Shown: positions 39,955-50,321, counted from the stretch's first letter. The stretch: 64,000 nt of DNA from an uncultured Phascolarctobacterium sp. (GCA_947589605.1 CANQBR010000001.1:1-64000), one strand, 5' to 3'. The notes: generated by a model not told the origin, from the letters alone. A program made the numbers and translations.

Positions 39955-41208
39955 TTAAAAGTGTCTGACTTTTTGGTTATTCAAAAACTTTTGCCTGAAA
40001 ATCTCTTCGGCGGTTCTGTGTGCCGCTATTGTTTCCCTCAACAATTGCTCCCACCGATCGTAAACTCTCTCGGGCGCAAACTTTTTCATAGCTTCATGAG
40101 CGTTCCTTCCATAATTTATGCGCAACTCTTGATCTTGCATCAGCGTCTCCATCGCCTTCGCTAACGGCTCTGCCCCATCCTCACACAACAGCCCGTTCCT
40201 TCCAGATTCAATAAGTTCATTCACTCCTGGGCAGGACTTATAACCGATCACCGGAAGCCCCATGCTCATGGCCTCTGTCAAAGCTAAAGGAAAGCCTTCG
40301 TAGGCCGATGGGAAAACAAAAATATCACCTCTCTTCAATGCTCCCTGCACATCGGCTGTTACCCCTGCAAATGTCACTTGCCGCTTTATATCATACTTTT
40401 CCACAATCTTCTTCAGAAACTTTGTATATCGGCAACTACCGCTATCTCCCCCATATATTACCAATTTCCAATTTGGGTATTGGTGAGCTAATATTCCAAA
40501 AGCTTCTAAAAGCAAATGCTGCCCTTTATTATGTTCCAATCTGGAAATGTTGATGATAGTGCAATGGTCATTATTCAAGTCTGCCAAATTTTCTTCTGAC
40601 ACCTGTTTTACGGCATTGGGAATATAAACTACTGTTTTCGCTCCTAATCTACCAAAAAAATCTACATAAGACGGCATCAACACCTGCACGATATCAGCCC
40701 AAGCGAACGCTTTCGATTCACAGGCATTTAAGTTTTGAAACGCAACAGGAGCACTGTGAGTTTGCCCGACAATAGGTATTTCTCCTTTTGCCGCCATTTG
40801 AGCTAAATATAAAGCTTGCGGTTGATCTGTTAAAATGATATCCGGTCGGTTGCTGTCAATATATTTTTGCAACCTTTCGATAAACTTTCGTTCGAAATAT
40901 TTTCTCTTGGGGTCCCATCTGGTACTGTTGTTTTGCAAGCCCAATTTTACAGTCAATTTGGAAAATTCTGTTCCTATCTTGCTCATAAAACAGCAAAGTT
41001 TGTTGAAGGGAGCTTTTTGGTAAAACAGATTGGTAAATCTTGCCCTTGTGTCCAGTTGGAAATAAAATCCCCCCTTTTGCTCCCGCATGCATACACACTC
41101 TACTTGATGACCTCTTTTTATGAATTCGTTGGCAAAGGCGCTTATTGCCCTTGCCACTCCACCGGCGTCCTTTATGACCCTAGAAGTAACAACAAATAGT
41201 ATCTTCAT
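39955..41208 (-). CDS. GT4-type glycosyltransferase
   Basis: IINISRLEHNKGQHLLLEAFGIL, VFPSAYEGFPLALTEAMSMGLPVIGY. Confidence 0.9.
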   Translation of the reverse strand: MKILFVVTSRVIKDAGGVARAISAFANEFIKRGHQVECVCMREQKGGFYFQLDTRARFTNLFYQKAPFNKLCCFMSKIGTEFSKLTVKLGLQNNSTRWDPKRKYFERKFIERLQKYIDSNRPDIILTDQPQALYLAQMAAKGEIPIVGQTHSAPVAFQNLNACESKAFAWADIVQVLMPSYVDFFGRLGAKTVVYIPNAVKQVSEENLADLNNDHCTIINISRLEHNKGQHLLLEAFGILAHQYPNWKLVIYGGDSGSCRYTKFLKKIVEKYDIKRQVTFAGVTADVQGALKRGDIFVFPSAYEGFPLALTEAMSMGLPVIGYKSCPGVNELIESGRNGLLCEDGAEPLAKAMETLMQDQELRINYGRNAHEAMKKFAPERVYDRWEQLLRETIAAHRTAEEIFRQKFLNNQKVRHF

Positions 41209-41272
41209 GCGTCATACCCCTTGAAACTTTTATATCGTCTGGCCGTGTTTTTTCTTTTCAAAACAGCGGATC

Positions 41273-42241
41273 TTATCCTCTAAATTTTTTTCTTAACAAA
41301 GATAACTGCCCGTAAATATTATTTATCGCTCGACAGTAACACGCTCCCCACGCCAACACTCTGCTCTTAAAGTCTAGACCGCTCACCTTTCGATGCTCTT
41401 TGATAAAATCCAGCACCTCTGCTTCCTGCTCCTCTGTGAGCCTTCCTGCTCCCGCAGCGACGGCAGTCAAGACCGCAACAGCTCTTTTTACTGCCGACAT
41501 TTCACACTCGGGTATAGCCTCATGACAACACTTGGCGGCAAAGTCATATTTTCTCTTATATCCGACAAAATGTTCGTAACGGCTACGGATATTGAGGCCG
41601 CTGGTCGTTATCGTTCCCGAATGTTTATAGTAGTTATAATAGCCTTTGGTCAAATAGCCGACTTTGCGAGCCAATGCAAACACCTTGTACGTTGTAGCCA
41701 CGTCTTCATAGTGCCAGCCCCCCTCGGGAAAACGTACCTGCTGCCACAACTGCCGCCGATAAAATTTGTTCCACGCAGAATTATCTATTGCGTTAGTCAA
41801 AATAAGTTTAAGAGCCTCGGCCCCTTTCCAAACTCTATCACCGGCAAAATGAGAACAGAGCCGCTTGGTCCTTCCTCTGACGATAAAAACTTCAAAAGAA
41901 ACGATATCCAAGTCTTGCTCCGTGCAAAACTCCAACCCTTCTTCAAACAGCCCCGGCTCTATCCAGTCATCGCTGTCAATAAAGCCGATATATTCTCCTT
42001 TGGCTATATCTAACCCCGCATTGCGGGCTGCGCTGAGGCCTGCGTTCGCTTGATGGATCCCTTTCACTCTCTCGTCTTTGGCAACGTAAGCGTCACACAT
42101 TGCCCCGCAGTTGTCTGGCGAGCCGTCATCCACCAAGATCAATTCAAAATCTTTCATGCTCTGGCTCAGAATCGACTCCATACATTTGGGCAGATATTCT
42201 TCCGTTTTGTACACCGGCACTATCACCGATAACCTTGGCAT
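41273..42241 (-). CDS. GT2-type glycosyltransferase
   Basis: LSVIVPVYKTEEYLPKCMESILSQSMKDFELILVDDGSPDNCG...GEYIGFIDSDDWIEP. Confidence 0.93.
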   Translation of the reverse strand: MPRLSVIVPVYKTEEYLPKCMESILSQSMKDFELILVDDGSPDNCGAMCDAYVAKDERVKGIHQANAGLSAARNAGLDIAKGEYIGFIDSDDWIEPGLFEEGLEFCTEQDLDIVSFEVFIVRGRTKRLCSHFAGDRVWKGAEALKLILTNAIDNSAWNKFYRRQLWQQVRFPEGGWHYEDVATTYKVFALARKVGYLTKGYYNYYKHSGTITTSGLNIRSRYEHFVGYKRKYDFAAKCCHEAIPECEMSAVKRAVAVLTAVAAGAGRLTEEQEAEVLDFIKEHRKVSGLDFKSRVLAWGACYCRAINNIYGQLSLLRKKFRG

Positions 42242-42302
42242 CTTTCATCCCTCGTTTCTGCGCTTCGGCTCTTATCGTCAACGACAGCAACCACTCTCTA
42301 TT

Positions 42303-43061
42303 TTAAAGTTTTCCGTCGTTTTTATATAGATAATAGAGCCGCACATATTTGGTCATCGTATAGAAAGCATGGTCCACCGACAGGATGTAGCCTATCTTCC
42401 CGTCCAAAAAGCCCAAGTTGATGATGTATACCTTAAAAAAAGCCCATAGAGGACGCAAGACGATGTCTCTAATGAAGCAGACCTTTTTACCGTTTAGGCG
42501 CATTTTTTCCGCGCCCAGCCCCGTATACTTGATGAGCTTGTTGAAATACTGCTCCCAATTGTCGTAGGTATAGTGATACATATGAGCTTTTAATTTTTTC
42601 TTGGGATAGGGAGCAACAAAAGTTTCGTGTACGAAGCCTTCTACATAGGAGCCTTTGGCCGGCATCAAACGAAGCACCCGGTCCGGCCGCAGAGCACCGT
42701 GGCTCACCTTATTGTGGCGCAATTTGGTCTTGCGTTTGATCCAATAAGCCGCATGCTCGTTCTTCGCCACTGCACTGCCGATCTCTTCCGCCAATTGAGG
42801 CGTGCATCGTTCGTCGGCATCGATGAAAAAGATCCACGGATATTTGGCTTGCGAGATAGCAAAGGTCCGTTGGCTGCCCCAATCACCGTTGAGAGCATGC
42901 TCTATCACTCTGGCCCCCAAACTTTCGGCGATGGCCACTGTGTTATCGGTGCTGTTGTCGTCGATCACCACTATATCCCCGGCAAAGGAGCAACTTTTTA
43001 TGCACTCGCCGATGTTGGGCTCTTCGTTTCTGGCTAAGATCAAAACACTTACCTCTACCAC
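42303..43061 (-). CDS. GT2-type glycosyltransferase (WaaE/KdtX-like)
   Basis: VSVLILARNEEPNIGECIKSCSFAGDIVVIDDNSTDNT...WIFFIDADERCTPQLAEEI. Confidence 0.88.
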   Translation of the reverse strand: MVEVSVLILARNEEPNIGECIKSCSFAGDIVVIDDNSTDNTVAIAESLGARVIEHALNGDWGSQRTFAISQAKYPWIFFIDADERCTPQLAEEIGSAVAKNEHAAYWIKRKTKLRHNKVSHGALRPDRVLRLMPAKGSYVEGFVHETFVAPYPKKKLKAHMYHYTYDNWEQYFNKLIKYTGLGAEKMRLNGKKVCFIRDIVLRPLWAFFKVYIINLGFLDGKIGYILSVDHAFYTMTKYVRLYYLYKNDGKL

Positions 43062-43127
43062 TGAGTGCCTCCCCGTTGATCAAAAACCGTACTGTTCTTC
43101 AAACGCAAAAATTTTATAAGGCGCGAC

Positions 43128-44057
43128 TCACTCCAAAATTCTTTTGAAATGCTCTTCCAACGATCTGTATCTGGAGATCACATATTCTATGCAAGCATCT
43201 TCCAACTTGATTTGATGTATAAAGTCATCATACTCCTTGGCATCAGACTTCAGTAAACGGACCAATTCTCTGTTCTCTTTGTTTTTGCCGTCGCTGTTCC
43301 AAAAAATGACGGCCTTTTTGTTTATCAGCCCGGGCTCCGGGTCGTTATTCGAACCGTAATACAACGGGACGCAATCGCACACGAAGGCGTCGAACAATTT
43401 TTCGGTGACATAAGATTCGGTGTTGTTGTTCTCGGCGCAGATATTGAATTTGAAACGCTTCATATAAGCGTACTTATCATTATTAAATTTATCCCACAGA
43501 TCTCGGGTATTGTTTCTCCACTTGCCGGCCAATTTTACGTCCAAAATTTCTTTAACATCATTATAGATCATCTCTCTGGTGCCTCTGGGATCGTGCTTGT
43601 TGATCAAAACACAGTCTTCGGCTTTTAAATAGTGCTCGTTGTTTATCTTATTTATTGTTTTTATGATATCGTCTTCAGTAAATTCTGGTTCAAAGACGGT
43701 ACTAATCCAATTAGGAAACCTCAAATATTTATGACTGTCTAAATTACCGAACCCCATGGCAAGATCGACATAGTCTAAACAATAGTCGCCGAAAAGGAGC
43801 CATAATCTGGTATACTTATGTTCCACATCTTCCGCAGTATAGAAAACTTTCTTCCCTTCAAATTTATTTCTTATGAAAAACGGATTCTGCAAAGGGCCGA
43901 AAAAGTTTATTTTTTGGGTATTCTGCGGGAATCTATGCCTCAAAAATCTGACGAACCACTGGTGATCCAGATCTTTTCTCCATTGATTATATTGACTGTA
44001 TAATCCATCCTTTGTGGTAGTGTAGGTCTTTGGCTTATTGAATATTCTCTCTATCAT
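43128..44057 (-). CDS. GT10-type fucosyltransferase-like protein
   Basis: KRFKFNICAENNNTESYVTEKLFDAFVCDCVPLYYGS is the GT10 alpha-1,3-fucosyltransferase signature; GDP-fucose genes are in the same cluster. Confidence 0.85.
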   Translation of the reverse strand: MIERIFNKPKTYTTTKDGLYSQYNQWRKDLDHQWFVRFLRHRFPQNTQKINFFGPLQNPFFIRNKFEGKKVFYTAEDVEHKYTRLWLLFGDYCLDYVDLAMGFGNLDSHKYLRFPNWISTVFEPEFTEDDIIKTINKINNEHYLKAEDCVLINKHDPRGTREMIYNDVKEILDVKLAGKWRNNTRDLWDKFNNDKYAYMKRFKFNICAENNNTESYVTEKLFDAFVCDCVPLYYGSNNDPEPGLINKKAVIFWNSDGKNKENRELVRLLKSDAKEYDDFIHQIKLEDACIEYVISRYRSLEEHFKRILE

Positions 44058-44173
44058 TTCTGTTGCTCCTTGCAGGTTTACAGTACCCGATAAACTTGGT
44101 CTCCGTACTGTAGTTGCTCAGCATCAAACCTTTATGCTCAGGCATGCAGTCCCTTCACCATCCTCTTTCCCCC

Positions 44174-46084
44174 TCACTCTACCCTGTCGCCCTTCACCAC
44201 ACGCCAGGCAGCCACTTTGCGCAGGGCCTTGACCTTTTCTGCCTCCGGCCCCGTCTGCAGGTCCAATTTGCGCAGCTCGGCGGGGCTTGCGTATAAGTTG
44301 TGGTTGAAAACGAAAGCGGGCCGGGCAAAAAGGTCGGGGTAATAGGCGCAATAGGTGAAGCCCGGCGGCCCCAAAAGTTCGGCCAAGGTCCCCGGCAGTT
44401 GCATTTGGCTGCCGCAGCTTTTGTCGTCGAACCACGCTTTTCTGACCCCTTGTCCGTAAAAAATGCAGGGGATGAGCGAACGCGTGCGAATGTCCTCTTC
44501 TTTGGCAAAATCGAAACGCTCGCTGTGATCGCCGGTGATGATGAAGAGAGTGTCGGGCCGCAGCGCTTCCGCTTCTTTCACGAACTGCCCCATGGTCATA
44601 TCCGCATACCAGATATGCCCCAATTCGGTCAAAGTCTTTTCATCCTTGTGTATGTCTTCAGTGGGTTTAGATCGTACTTCTTCTCTAGGAAAGCCTTCTT
44701 TATCTATATCTACCGTATAGGGAGGATGATTACTGCTTGTCAACACCAAGTGAAATGTTTTTTCTTCCTCTTTTTCCATATACTCCCTAATATGGCGAAA
44801 GAGTTCTTTATCGGGACAACCCCATGCATTGCCTCCGGTCTGTATCATTTCATTGGCACAGTGAAATTCGTCAAAGGCCTGAGCCAGAGCAAACTTCTCG
44901 ATATTCTGCCACTCGGGGAAGCCCCCATACCAAAAAACAGTTTTGTAACCGAGTTCTCGCATTATGGTCCCTACCCCGGACCTATGGATCTCCTTATACG
45001 TTTCCGGCTGATGACTAACGTAGATGCCCACTTCGGGCAAGCCCGTCACTACACCGGCCACAGCGCTTATAGTGCCGCTGCCGTTGGCCAACATCTTGTT
45101 CAAAGAAGCTCCCCGTCGGCCGGCAGCCAATGCCGCTGTCTCTTGCACCAGGCTCAGATCTTTGAATCGTTCCAAAAAAGGCCATGACCCGAAAGACTCT
45201 CCCAGAATAAGCACAACATTCTGCGGTTGTTTGGCAAGTTTAGGTCGGCTCACCACTCGAGTGAAGCTTTTGTCTAGAGATATATCAGCAGGATCGCCGC
45301 CGGCTGCCGCAATGAATTCTTTTAGTTTAGACGTGCCGAAATCAACTTTTGCGGCTTTGTCTATAAATCGTTTGATGCTGTATACCCTGTATAAGGCCTG
45401 TCCATCATCCAACACAGCTTCATTCAGCAAGTTGACAGGAAACCGTCCGCAATTTTCCCAACTGATAGAGTTCTTATAATCAAAGGCTCCGCCGTAGCGG
45501 CAAAAGATCCAAAAGACGGGGAGCGAGAAAAAAGCGAGCGCTATTTTTGTTTTGCTGTAGAGCTGTCGCGCCGCTTCATAACGGCCTAACAGCCGCCAAT
45601 AGACATAAGAAAGAAGGGCGGCTATGAGCAGCGCTCCCCCCGTGCGGGGAAAAAGCTGATATTCTTCGACGGCGGTGGCGAGGATGGCCCCTTTGTCGTC
45701 GTAGAGGCCGTTGATCACCATCATGTCGAAAGCCGAATGAAAAATTTCGTAATAGGGGAGGCGGGCCATGAAGGCCGCGCTGAAAAAGAGCAGCCAAAAA
45801 CAGTTCCACGCCAGCCGCACAGCTCGAGCCGGCCATCTCGAACAAAAAATTTTGGGGAGCGAGGCAAAAAGGGCGCTGCCCAGCATGATCAAGCCGCAGG
45901 TCTTCAGGCTCAGCCGCAGGCCCAATAAGAGCGCCTGCCCTATCATCGCCGCTTCTGTCCCCCCCAATTGTTCTTTGAACGCAAAAATGAAGGCGAGCCT
46001 GAACAGGGTGAACACAAGGCACCAATAGAAAAAACCTTTAAGATCCTGCCGCAGTTCGTCTATAAAAAGCGCTGCTTTTTTCAT
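44174..46084 (-). CDS. LTA synthase / sulfatase-family phosphotransferase, membrane bound
   Basis: N-terminal TM region then NVVLILGESFGSWPFLERF, GTISAVAGVVTGLP, TLFIITGDHSERFDF. Confidence 0.82.
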   Translation of the reverse strand: MKKAALFIDELRQDLKGFFYWCLVFTLFRLAFIFAFKEQLGGTEAAMIGQALLLGLRLSLKTCGLIMLGSALFASLPKIFCSRWPARAVRLAWNCFWLLFFSAAFMARLPYYEIFHSAFDMMVINGLYDDKGAILATAVEEYQLFPRTGGALLIAALLSYVYWRLLGRYEAARQLYSKTKIALAFFSLPVFWIFCRYGGAFDYKNSISWENCGRFPVNLLNEAVLDDGQALYRVYSIKRFIDKAAKVDFGTSKLKEFIAAAGGDPADISLDKSFTRVVSRPKLAKQPQNVVLILGESFGSWPFLERFKDLSLVQETAALAAGRRGASLNKMLANGSGTISAVAGVVTGLPEVGIYVSHQPETYKEIHRSGVGTIMRELGYKTVFWYGGFPEWQNIEKFALAQAFDEFHCANEMIQTGGNAWGCPDKELFRHIREYMEKEEEKTFHLVLTSSNHPPYTVDIDKEGFPREEVRSKPTEDIHKDEKTLTELGHIWYADMTMGQFVKEAEALRPDTLFIITGDHSERFDFAKEEDIRTRSLIPCIFYGQGVRKAWFDDKSCGSQMQLPGTLAELLGPPGFTYCAYYPDLFARPAFVFNHNLYASPAELRKLDLQTGPEAEKVKALRKVAAWRVVKGDRVE

Positions 46085-46102
46085 GCGCTCCGGCTCCTTT
46101 TA

Positions 46103-46738
46103 TCAAGCGTCTTCTCGCACCAGCAGCCGTTTGAGCTCTGCCAGTCTTTCGTCTTCCAGGTCGAAAGCTCCCCCGGCGCAGGCCGCAGCCAAACCGGTGC
46201 CGGCGAAGGCCGGCCTTGCGGCCAAAACGGCGTAGAGCAAACGGCCCCGCAAATTTCGGGCCGTGCCTAGCGTCGGCGCCGCCGCCAAATAAATATCGGC
46301 GCTCTTCAAATAATCGGCGGCCGCCCAGCGCAAACTTTCGGCGTAGGCGCCCCAAGTTTTTTTATTCAATATTTCTATCAAAAGGTCTTCCAAATAGCCC
46401 GGCTGCCAATGGCCGCTCTCTCTTTTCCCCGGCCACAAAAAGCGGCAGTAAGCCGGGTGCCTTCCAAGCACGCTGCGAACTTCCAAACGGTCCAATTCTT
46501 CCAACCGCTTGTTGAGCTTTTCCGTGGCGTCGGCCAAAAGGATCACTCGTTTTGCCGCTATCGCTCCTTCTTGCTGAGCCAAAGAGGCGACGAATTTTGT
46601 CAAAGCGGAAAAATTTTTACAGGCGATCGCTTTATGAGGTACCGTCTGCAGTCCTCTTTTTGTCAAATAAAGAGCAAGGCCCTTTAAAAAGCCGGCCGCT
46701 TGAGGCCGCTCGCACAAGAAGAGCGTTTCTTCACTCAC
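46103..46738 (-). CDS. Hypothetical protein, possibly DUF3226/TOPRIM-like
   Basis: AAKRVILLADATEKLNKRLEELDRL...RFLWPGKRESGHWQPGYLEDLLIEIL; weak resemblance only; overlaps the GT9 gene by 8 bp. Confidence 0.6.
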   Translation of the reverse strand: MSEETLFLCERPQAAGFLKGLALYLTKRGLQTVPHKAIACKNFSALTKFVASLAQQEGAIAAKRVILLADATEKLNKRLEELDRLEVRSVLGRHPAYCRFLWPGKRESGHWQPGYLEDLLIEILNKKTWGAYAESLRWAAADYLKSADIYLAAAPTLGTARNLRGRLLYAVLAARPAFAGTGLAAACAGGAFDLEDERLAELKRLLVREDA

Positions 46739-47825
46739 CGTCTGTTCTCTTTTCGTAGCGTTTTAAAAGCGAGTGAGCCGCCTCCAGCACCTGCTCTGCA
46801 GTGAGCCGCTCCATGCATTGCATGTCGTCGCATTTGTGCTTCATGCCGGCGGCGCAGCCGGTGCAGGGTGGCCGGGCGGTGACGACGACGGCCCTATCGG
46901 TGTAGGGCCCGTACAGCTCGGGATGAGACGGCCCGTAAAGAGCAGCCACCGGCACTTTTTGGCTGATGGCCACGTGCATGGGGCCGCTGTCGTTGGTGAT
47001 GAGCAAAGAGCAGCGTCTCATGGCCGCCGCCAAAGTGCCCAAGGTGAAGGACCCGGTGGAGACGATGGGAGTGCTGTGCATGTGCCCCACTGCCTCTTTC
47101 ACCGTTTCTTCATCCATGGTGCCGCCGAAGAAAACTGTTTTATATCCTTCTTCTGCCAAAGCGTCGGCCACTTTTGCGAAACGCTCCGGGGCCCAGCGCT
47201 TGGTGACCACGGCGCTGCCGATGTTGAACCCGATCAATTTATCGCTGCGAAAGATGCCGTGAGCCCGCCAATAAGCTTCTGCCTGCCGCAGGTGATCCTC
47301 GCCGGGAAAGATCTGCAGCCCTTCGTTGCGTAAATTTTCGACGCCCAGTTGAGCCAGCACGTCCAGATACATATCCGCCGCATGTTTAGTGCGGTCCAAG
47401 GGCGTGAAAATATCCCAAAAAGGTTTGAACAAACGGTGGCAGGTGCCTGCCCTCACCTTTGTTTTGGTGAGAGCGCAGATAAAGGAGCAACGTTCGTTGG
47501 GATGAAGATTGATCAAAACGTCGAAATCCATACGGCTGAGGCGGCGGGCGCAGGCTGCGAGAGCCAGCAGAGAATCGTCCCGGCCTTTTTTGTCGATGGT
47601 GATCACTTCGTCCAAATAGGGATTGTGGAGCACCACGTCTTTCAGCTTTTCGTCTGCCAAAAAAGTGATGTGAGCATCGGGGGCCGCCTGACGCAGAGCA
47701 TAGATGAAGGGAGTGGTAAGGATGAGATCGCCCAAATGCATCAAAAAAGCGACCAGTATCCGTTTTCCCGCCAGTTCCGCTTTAAGCATTTTCATCCTCC
47801 GCCTTTTTCTTTTTGTATAAGGCAT
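46731..47825 (-). CDS. GT9 heptosyltransferase-family protein
   Basis: RILVAFLMHLGDLILTTPFIYALRQAAPDAHITFLAD, GFNIGSAVVTKRWAPERFAKVADAL, LLITNDSGPMHVA. Confidence 0.92.
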   Translation of the reverse strand: MPYTKRKRRRMKMLKAELAGKRILVAFLMHLGDLILTTPFIYALRQAAPDAHITFLADEKLKDVVLHNPYLDEVITIDKKGRDDSLLALAACARRLSRMDFDVLINLHPNERCSFICALTKTKVRAGTCHRLFKPFWDIFTPLDRTKHAADMYLDVLAQLGVENLRNEGLQIFPGEDHLRQAEAYWRAHGIFRSDKLIGFNIGSAVVTKRWAPERFAKVADALAEEGYKTVFFGGTMDEETVKEAVGHMHSTPIVSTGSFTLGTLAAAMRRCSLLITNDSGPMHVAISQKVPVAALYGPSHPELYGPYTDRAVVVTARPPCTGCAAGMKHKCDDMQCMERLTAEQVLEAAHSLLKRYEKRTDGE

Positions 47826-48828
47826 AGACTGCCTCGGGCTCGATAGCTTTCATACACTCCCATTTTGAGCAGTGTTTTTTCAAACAACCGGCACAACTCA
47901 AAGGGGCAGTGAGCACCGCAGCCTTGGCGCTGCCGTAAGGCCCCGTCCTGTCGGGCTTGGTGGGTCCGTACAAGGCGATGAGTGGTTTTTTCATAGCCGC
48001 CGCCAAATGCAACGGTCCCGTATCGGCGCTGATATAAAAAGAACAGTTTTTGATCAAAGCCGCCAGTTCCCGCAAAGTCGTCTCGCCAATCAGATCGAGC
48101 AAAAAAGGAACTGATGCTTTTTCTTTTATCTTTAGGCCCGTATCTTTTTCTCCCGGGCCTCCCGCCAGCACCGCATAAATTCCTTCTTCGCCGAGAAGGC
48201 GGGCCAAGCGGGCGAAATGTTCTGCGGGCCAGCACTTGGTCTCCCAGCGGGCCCCGGGCACCAGCACTACATATTTTTTCTTTTCAGGCAGCCCCGCTCT
48301 TTTTAATTTAGCAGCCACTGCCGCCTCTTCTTTGCTCAAGTCGGGCAGAGGAAATTCTATGTCGTCCGTCTCTGCTCCCAAATAACGAGCCACATCCAAA
48401 TAACGTTCGATAACATGGTCTTTGCTGTGAGGCCCCACGATGGCTCTGCTCACCAGACTGCTGCCCTCCCGCAGTTCCGAGTAGCCTATCCGTTCTTTGC
48501 AGCCTGTGATGGCGGCCAGCACGGCGCTTTTCAAAAGGCCCTGCAGATCGATGACCAGATCGAAACGACGGCTGCGAAGAAGGCTCTGCATCTCGCAAAA
48601 ATAGCGATACTTTTCGGCCAAGCCCATTTTATTGAACTTTACTTTATCAAAATAGAGCACTTCGTCGATAAGAGGAGGGTCGGGAAGAAAGCCGGCGAAC
48701 TGAGGATGGACCAGCCAAGTGATGCGGGCCGCGGGAAAACGCTTTCTCAACGCCGCCGCAAAGGGCAGGCTGTGCAGAATATCGCCCAAAGAACTCATTT
48801 TGATGATGAGGATGTTTTTATACTCCAT
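47782..48828 (-). CDS. LPS heptosyltransferase I-like protein
   Basis: ILIIKMSSLGDILHSLPFAAALRKRFPAARITWLVHPQFAGFL, VLVPGARWETKCWPAEHFARLA, YISADTGPLHLAAAM. Confidence 0.92.
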   Translation of the reverse strand: MEYKNILIIKMSSLGDILHSLPFAAALRKRFPAARITWLVHPQFAGFLPDPPLIDEVLYFDKVKFNKMGLAEKYRYFCEMQSLLRSRRFDLVIDLQGLLKSAVLAAITGCKERIGYSELREGSSLVSRAIVGPHSKDHVIERYLDVARYLGAETDDIEFPLPDLSKEEAAVAAKLKRAGLPEKKKYVVLVPGARWETKCWPAEHFARLARLLGEEGIYAVLAGGPGEKDTGLKIKEKASVPFLLDLIGETTLRELAALIKNCSFYISADTGPLHLAAAMKKPLIALYGPTKPDRTGPYGSAKAAVLTAPLSCAGCLKKHCSKWECMKAIEPEAVYALYKKKKAEDENA

Positions 48829-48835
48829 CTCCGTA

Positions 48836-49348
48836 TCAAGCTTCTCGATCTTCCATGATCTTTCGCACGAAAGTCAGCAAACTGCCACCGGTGTAAAGAT
48901 AGCCCTTCATGCCGGCCCTACGGGCCGCCTCCACATCTCTTTCGCCGTCGCCGATCAAAAAACATTCTTCCGGCTGCAAACGAAAATCTCTCATGGCCCG
49001 CAAAAGCAACCCCGGCTGCGGCTTGCGGCAGTCGCAGGCCACGCTGTAGGCAGGCACCGCCCCTCCCTCCAAATGAGGGCAATAGTAAAAAGCATCGATG
49101 CCTCCCCCTGCGGCCTCGGCAGCTTCAGCCATGACAGCATGGAGCCGCTCCACCGCCTCGATGGGAAAATAGCCCCGGGCCACGCCGCTTTGGTTGCTCA
49201 CCACGATCACCAAACAGCCCCGGCTCTTCAAATAGGCCAGCGCCTCTAAGGCCTCGGGCTGCCAGCGCAGGTCTTCCGCTTTGGAAAGATAGCCGACATC
49301 TACGTTGAGAGTGCCGTCCCGATCGCAAAAGACTGCTTTAACCTTCAT
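48836..49348 (-). CDS. gmhB: D-glycero-D-manno-heptose 1,7-bisphosphate phosphatase
   Basis: AVFCDRDGTLNVDVGYL, VIVVSNQSGVARGYF, YYCPHLEGGAVPAYSVACDCRKPQPGLL. Confidence 0.94.
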   Translation of the reverse strand: MKVKAVFCDRDGTLNVDVGYLSKAEDLRWQPEALEALAYLKSRGCLVIVVSNQSGVARGYFPIEAVERLHAVMAEAAEAAGGGIDAFYYCPHLEGGAVPAYSVACDCRKPQPGLLLRAMRDFRLQPEECFLIGDGERDVEAARRAGMKGYLYTGGSLLTFVRKIMEDREA

Positions 49349-50321
49349 ACAGATAATAACCGCCGCTCTTGTCCAACAAAGAGCAATATTCTTCGATGGC
49401 TTCTTCGATGGGCGTGAAGCCGCCGTCGTAACCCGCCGCCAAAAGTTTGGCAGTGTCTGCTTGCGTATAGCTTTGATATTTTCCCTTTAATACTTCCGGA
49501 AAGTCTACATAGCGAAGACCCGTAGTTTTAGCGGCGCCGAAATGTTTCAGCACGCCCTCGGCCAAAGTGTTGAAAGTGTGAGCGCAGCCGGTGCCGCAGT
49601 TGTAGATGCCCTTCAGCTCCGGGTGCTCCCAGAAGAAGAAGTTCACCTTCACCACGTCTTTGACGTAGATGAAGTCGCGGGTCTGTTCGCCGGGCCCGTA
49701 GCCGCCGTATGCTCCGAAAAGTTTTACCTGCCCTTCGGCCAACCATTGGTTATACATTTGATAGACCATGGAAGCCATCTTACCTTTGTGATTTTCCTGC
49801 GGCCCGTAAACATTGAAGTAGCGCAGGCCCACCACCTGGCTCTCGGCCGCGGGCAAGAGGCGCCTTAAATAATTATCGAAGAAAAGTTTGGAAAAAGCGT
49901 AAACATTCAAAGCCTCCTCGCAGGCCGGCTCTTCTTTGAAGCCGCGGCTGCCGCTGCCGTAAGTGGAAGCAGAGGAGGCATAGAGGAACTGTATTTTTCT
50001 CTTCAGGCAGAAATGGAGCAGTTCTTTGGTGTATTGAAAGTTATTTTCCATCATGTACTTGCCGTTATACTCCATGGTATCGGAGCAGGCGCCCTGATGG
50101 AAGACGGCCTCGATGGGGGCGCGGTCGAACTTGCCCTGCCCCAAAGCGGCGGCAAAGGCCAGCTTATCTATGTAGTCCCGGGCTCTCAAGCCTTGGATGT
50201 TTTTGAATTTCACCATGTTGGTGAGATTGTCCACGATGAGGATGTCGTCTATCCCCTTTTGGTTCAGCCCTTTGATGATGTTGCTGCCGATAAAGCCGGC
50301 GCCGCCGGTGACGATGATCAT
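49338..50321 (-). CDS. hldD: ADP-L-glycero-D-manno-heptose 6-epimerase
   Basis: [47 protein letters not shown]; start ATG 50321. Confidence 0.95.
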   Translation of the reverse strand: MIIVTGGAGFIGSNIIKGLNQKGIDDILIVDNLTNMVKFKNIQGLRARDYIDKLAFAAALGQGKFDRAPIEAVFHQGACSDTMEYNGKYMMENNFQYTKELLHFCLKRKIQFLYASSASTYGSGSRGFKEEPACEEALNVYAFSKLFFDNYLRRLLPAAESQVVGLRYFNVYGPQENHKGKMASMVYQMYNQWLAEGQVKLFGAYGGYGPGEQTRDFIYVKDVVKVNFFFWEHPELKGIYNCGTGCAHTFNTLAEGVLKHFGAAKTTGLRYVDFPEVLKGKYQSYTQADTAKLLAAGYDGGFTPIEEAIEEYCSLLDKSGGYYLYEG

